From JAGRKR01 sp041397725 (GTDB lineage Bacteria > Pseudomonadota > Alphaproteobacteria > Rhizobiales > Hyphomicrobiaceae): a stretch of DNA of 53,602 nt. How positions within the stretch are numbered: position 1 is the stretch's first letter; every line of letters starts with the position of its first letter. Under the pieces are notes generated by a model. It had not been told where the DNA came from. It made no database searches and worked only from the letters and a program-made list of their open reading frames with translations. The stretch lies in assembly GCA_041397725.1 (NCBI GenBank), contig JAWKVZ010000011.1, forward strand, positions 1 through 53,602, written 5' to 3'. Shown here piece after piece: positions 51,075 to 53,602 of the stretch. Position numbers and translations under genes: made by a program.

Positions 51075-53051
51075 TCAATGGACCGTGCGGCTGATCGGCG
51101 GCATGCCGGGCTCGCGGTCCAGGTGCCGGGTCTCCGGGTGGTAGCCCTCGACCGTCCGCAGCAGGATCTTGTGGACGGCGCTGACATCGAGCGGGGACAA
51201 GGCGGCCTCGAGCAAGGTCAGCTCGCGCTCGAGAACGGCGCTGCTCAGGTGTGGCTCCTTGCTGCGCACGATGCGAGGATGCTCGGTCATGATCGTCTCG
51301 CCGCCGATCAACAGTTCCTCGTAAAGCTTCTCGCCGGGCCTTAGACCGATATAGGAGATGGCGATGTCGCCATCGGGCGCCGTCTCGTCCTGCACCTCGA
51401 GGCCCATCAGACGGATCATGGAGCGCGCCAGCGCATCGATCTTCACGGGCTCGCCCATGTCGAGCGAGAAGACGTCGCCGCCCGCAGCCATGGCGCCGGC
51501 CTGCAACACCAGCTCGGCCGCCTCGGGGATCGACATGAAGTAGCGGATGACGTCGGGATGGGTGACGGTCACGGGACCGCCCTCGGCAATCTGCTTCCTG
51601 AAGCGACGCACGACAGAGCCGGAGCTGTCGAGCACGTTGCCGAAGCGCACGGCGGTGAAAACCGTGACAGCGCCGGGGTCGTCGGCATGAGCCTGCAGGA
51701 TCAACTCGGCCAGGCGCTTGCTCGCGCCCATGATGTTGGTGGGGCGCACGGCCTTGTCCGTCGAGATGAGCACAACGCGCTCGACGCGCTGTTCGCGGGC
51801 GACGGCCGCCAAGGTACGCGTTCCGAAGGTGTTGTTCATGATGCCGGCGGCGGTGTTGTGCTCGACGATCGGGACATGCTTGTAGGCGGCGGCGTGGTAG
51901 ATCGTCTGCACGCCATGGCGGGCGATCACGTCGCGCAGCAAGGCGCCGTCGAGCACGGAGCCGAGCGTCGAAATCACCTGGGGACGCTCCGTGAGCGGGA
52001 GCTTGTCGACGAGATCGGTGATCTCGGTCCCGATCTCGTAGAGGGCTACCTCCGACTGTTCGAGCAGCACGAGTGAGGCCGGCTTCTGACGGACGATCTG
52101 CCGGGTCAGCTCGGAGCCGATCGAGCCGCCGGCACCCGTCACCATCACGGATTTGCCCGTGATGTTGCGGGCGAGGAGCCGGGGATCGGGCGGCACAGGA
52201 TCGCGCCCGAGCAGGTCGATCACGTCGATCGGGCGGAGATCCGAGACCGCAACACGTCCTGAGGCGATGTCCTCCATGCTGGGCAGCGTCTTCACCCGCA
52301 CCGCATGCAGCTCGAGACGCGCGATGATGCTGCGCCGCTCGCGCCGGTGCGATTCGGGAATGGCCAGCAACACCTCCTTGACGCCGTCGCGGGAGATCAG
52401 CTTGTCTAGCTTCTCCGGCTTGTAGACCTTGATGCCGCTGAGAGACTGTCCCCACAGCGAGGGCTGGTCGTCCAGGAAGCCGACGGGCAGGCTGTCGCCG
52501 GAACGCCGCAGCGCCTCGAGCAGCGCTACGCCCGGCGGACCCGCCCCCCAGATCAGCACCTTCTTGCGATCGTCGTCGAAGCTGGCCGGCCGCACGTTCG
52601 GCAGGCCCTTCAGGATCCAGCCGACGACCTGACGGCTCGCCCAGACCAGCAGGGCGGCGAGCACACCGTAGAGCACGACGACAGAGCGCGGCACCCCGGT
52701 AACGCCCGACATCAGCACGGCGAGCGCCCAGAGCAGCGTCGCGAGGCCGACGGCCAGGAGGATGCGTATGGTTCCCTTCTGGCCGATGTAGCGTGTGACG
52801 AGCCGGTAGAGGCCGAGGCCATAGAACGTCACGATGCCGATCGCGGGAGCCATGGCGAGCACCAAGGCCATGTCGGTGCTCGGCGGCACGTAGATCGTGT
52901 TGAGACGGAAGCAGAGCGAGAGCCACAGCGCCAGCGTCAACAGTGCGAAATCGCTGAGCAGCAGCAGCACGCGCTTGGGCCATCTGGCCATGCCGACGAG
53001 TTGCCCACGCCAGTTCGGTGCCTGCTCGATCGGCACGTTATCGGAGCTCAT
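51075..53051 (-). CDS. Membrane-bound nucleotide-sugar 4,6-dehydratase, FlaA1/WbpM/CapD family
   Basis: 658 residues from ATG 53051 (ACGGGGAC upstream); a start at 53111 would add 20 residues. Four N-terminal membrane helices (SDFALLTLALWLSLCFRL, MALVLAMAPAIGIVTFYGL, RILLAVGLATLLWALAVLMSG, VVVLYGVLAALLVWASR). A first Rossmann domain (VLIWGAGPPGVALLEAL) is followed by the SDR domain with MVTGAGGSIGSELTRQI. The active-site segment ISTDKAVRPTNIMGASKR has MxxxK instead of YxxxK, normal for this family. It makes a 4-keto-6-deoxy UDP-sugar for polysaccharide or glycan synthesis. A glycosyltransferase gene lies upstream on the same strand. Confidence 0.92.
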   Translation of the reverse strand: MSSDNVPIEQAPNWRGQLVGMARWPKRVLLLLSDFALLTLALWLSLCFRLNTIYVPPSTDMALVLAMAPAIGIVTFYGLGLYRLVTRYIGQKGTIRILLAVGLATLLWALAVLMSGVTGVPRSVVVLYGVLAALLVWASRQVVGWILKGLPNVRPASFDDDRKKVLIWGAGPPGVALLEALRRSGDSLPVGFLDDQPSLWGQSLSGIKVYKPEKLDKLISRDGVKEVLLAIPESHRRERRSIIARLELHAVRVKTLPSMEDIASGRVAVSDLRPIDVIDLLGRDPVPPDPRLLARNITGKSVMVTGAGGSIGSELTRQIVRQKPASLVLLEQSEVALYEIGTEITDLVDKLPLTERPQVISTLGSVLDGALLRDVIARHGVQTIYHAAAYKHVPIVEHNTAAGIMNNTFGTRTLAAVAREQRVERVVLISTDKAVRPTNIMGASKRLAELILQAHADDPGAVTVFTAVRFGNVLDSSGSVVRRFRKQIAEGGPVTVTHPDVIRYFMSIPEAAELVLQAGAMAAGGDVFSLDMGEPVKIDALARSMIRLMGLEVQDETAPDGDIAISYIGLRPGEKLYEELLIGGETIMTEHPRIVRSKEPHLSSAVLERELTLLEAALSPLDVSAVHKILLRTVEGYHPETRHLDREPGMPPISRTVH

Positions 53052-53294
53052 CGGTTGTCCCCGTTCCGCCTTCGTTGACGATCTTGCAGCGCGCTGCGAC
53101 GCGTGGCGCACCTGACAGTATCAGGCGTCGCCGCGGACACCCGCCTGCAACCACCGGCCCCAGCCGCCGAAACTATCGCCCGGCCGAGTCCCGAACAAGT
53201 GCATTCAGCGGCCGACCTCGCGTCTGTGCGCCGCGTCCACACGCACGCACGGGCAAACGGGTTCGCCCATCGCGTTCGAGAGCGGATCGCGGTG

Positions 53295-53602
53295 TCAGGC
53301 GCGCGAGGACGACGATCCCTGATCGGAGGCGAGCTGCGCGGCCTTCGAAACGAGACGAGCATATGCAGGGGCGAGCTGCGCCCAGCCCAGCTCGTGCAGC
53401 GCCAGACTGCTCGCCCCCTCCGCACACGAGCGATAGAGATCGGGCTCGGCGACGAGGCGCGCGATGCAGCGGGCAAGGGCGTCACCGGTGGCATGCTCGG
53501 CTATCAGGCCGCTGGCTTCGTGGCGCACCTGCTCGACCAGTCCGCCCACAGGCGTGGTGACGACAGGACGCCCGCGTGCAACGGCGAGGGCGATGATGCC
53601 GG
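53295..53602 (-). CDS. Glycosyltransferase (family 4 type), C-terminal fragment
   Basis: The frame is open to the right edge, so only about 100 C-terminal residues are visible; the gene starts outside the window. GIIALAVARGRPVVTTPVGGLVEQV and the following ASGLIAEHATGDALARCIARLVAEPDLYRSCAEGA match the nucleotide-sugar-binding C-terminal half of GT4 enzymes. The usual Glu of the EGxxxxxLEA motif would lie just beyond the edge. The 243-bp gap to the dehydratase start (53052-53294) shows no clear promoter or terminator. Confidence 0.8.
   Translation of the reverse strand, partial: GIIALAVARGRPVVTTPVGGLVEQVRHEASGLIAEHATGDALARCIARLVAEPDLYRSCAEGASSLALHELGWAQLAPAYARLVSKAAQLASDQGSSSSRA

Noticed and set aside
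50980..52983. A 667-codon minus-strand frame in the alternative phase of the dehydratase gene
   Set aside because: Arg/Ala-rich; the neighbouring phase encodes the complete FlaA1/WbpM protein.
51075..53051. Loss of the catalytic Tyr in the dehydratase as an anomaly
   Set aside because: MxxxK is the normal active-site form in the WbpM/FlaA1/PglF family.
1..53602. CRISPR arrays, tRNA/rRNA genes, insertion sequences, prophage genes
   Set aside because: No regularly spaced repeats, cloverleaf sequences, transposase or integrase motifs were seen on either strand by reading; a dedicated search was not possible.

Overview
The window is about 53.6 kb of high-GC DNA with densely packed genes. It is most likely from an alphaproteobacterium, probably Hyphomicrobiales (Rhizobiales). 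This is inferred from an ActS/ActR (RegB/RegA) redox two-component pair, an MmcB-type protein, an intracellular PHA depolymerase, an EgtB/EgtD pair and two TTT/Bug-type solute-uptake genes. No rRNA, tRNA, CRISPR array, insertion sequence or phage gene was found. The left edge cuts a peptidase gene and the right edge cuts a glycosyltransferase gene.

Left part (1-22.4 kb) is transport and carboxylate catabolism. A LysR regulator is divergent from a complete five-gene oligopeptide-type ABC importer (1471-7139). A membrane-anchored metallophosphoesterase follows. Next come an isocitrate lyase/PEP mutase-family enzyme, a cupin and a fumarate-reductase-like flavoprotein. A MarR gene then heads a collinear catabolic run: a two-subunit succinyl-CoA-synthetase-like acyl-CoA ligase, an acyl-CoA carboxyltransferase without its biotin partners, a TctCBA transporter, a 4,5-dihydroxyphthalate-decarboxylase-like protein and a malate/lactate dehydrogenase-family enzyme. 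The run ends in a repeat with hairpins.

Middle part (22.5-33.3 kb), mostly minus strand. A class III aminotransferase and an SDR lacking the usual catalytic Tyr lie downstream of an unusual three-gene set: a Lon-like AAA protease, a universal-stress-like protein, and a 732-residue protein. The last joins a periplasmic-binding (LIVBP-type) domain to a complete pentameric ligand-gated ion channel (Cys-loop superfamily, bacterial type). The ergothioneine genes egtB-egtD and a divergent mmcB follow.

Third part (33.4-40.2 kb) holds the redox-sensing ActS/ActR pair (the kinase keeps the H-box, the GGIxNPF motif and the redox Cys spacing), an ABC-2 exporter pair, an SCO copper chaperone, phaZ and an overlapping YgjP-like metalloprotease gene.

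Fourth part (40.3-50.2 kb) has a sulfur/electron-transfer flavour: a TauE/SafE exporter, a small DUF2147-like protein, a small membrane protein, a DsrE-like protein, a FadL-like porin, then a diheme-cytochrome-b-type FDH-gamma-like subunit, a NarI/DsrM-like subunit and an HdrD/DsrK-like Fe-S protein with ATGA overlaps. Two ATTCGAAT-centred palindromes and a well-placed FNR/FixK box suggest regulation by sulfur or redox state and by low oxygen. An SsuD-like monooxygenase and a nitroreductase follow.

Right end (50.2-53.6 kb): a glutathione S-transferase gene has an in-frame TGA exactly where the catalytic Cys codon of its family lies. It is a candidate selenocysteine codon, or else a nonsense mutation or base error. 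A FlaA1/WbpM-type nucleotide-sugar dehydratase and the glycosyltransferase fragment follow.

The two observations most worth following are the PBP-channel fusion (24699-26897) and the TGA-interrupted GST (50215-50904).
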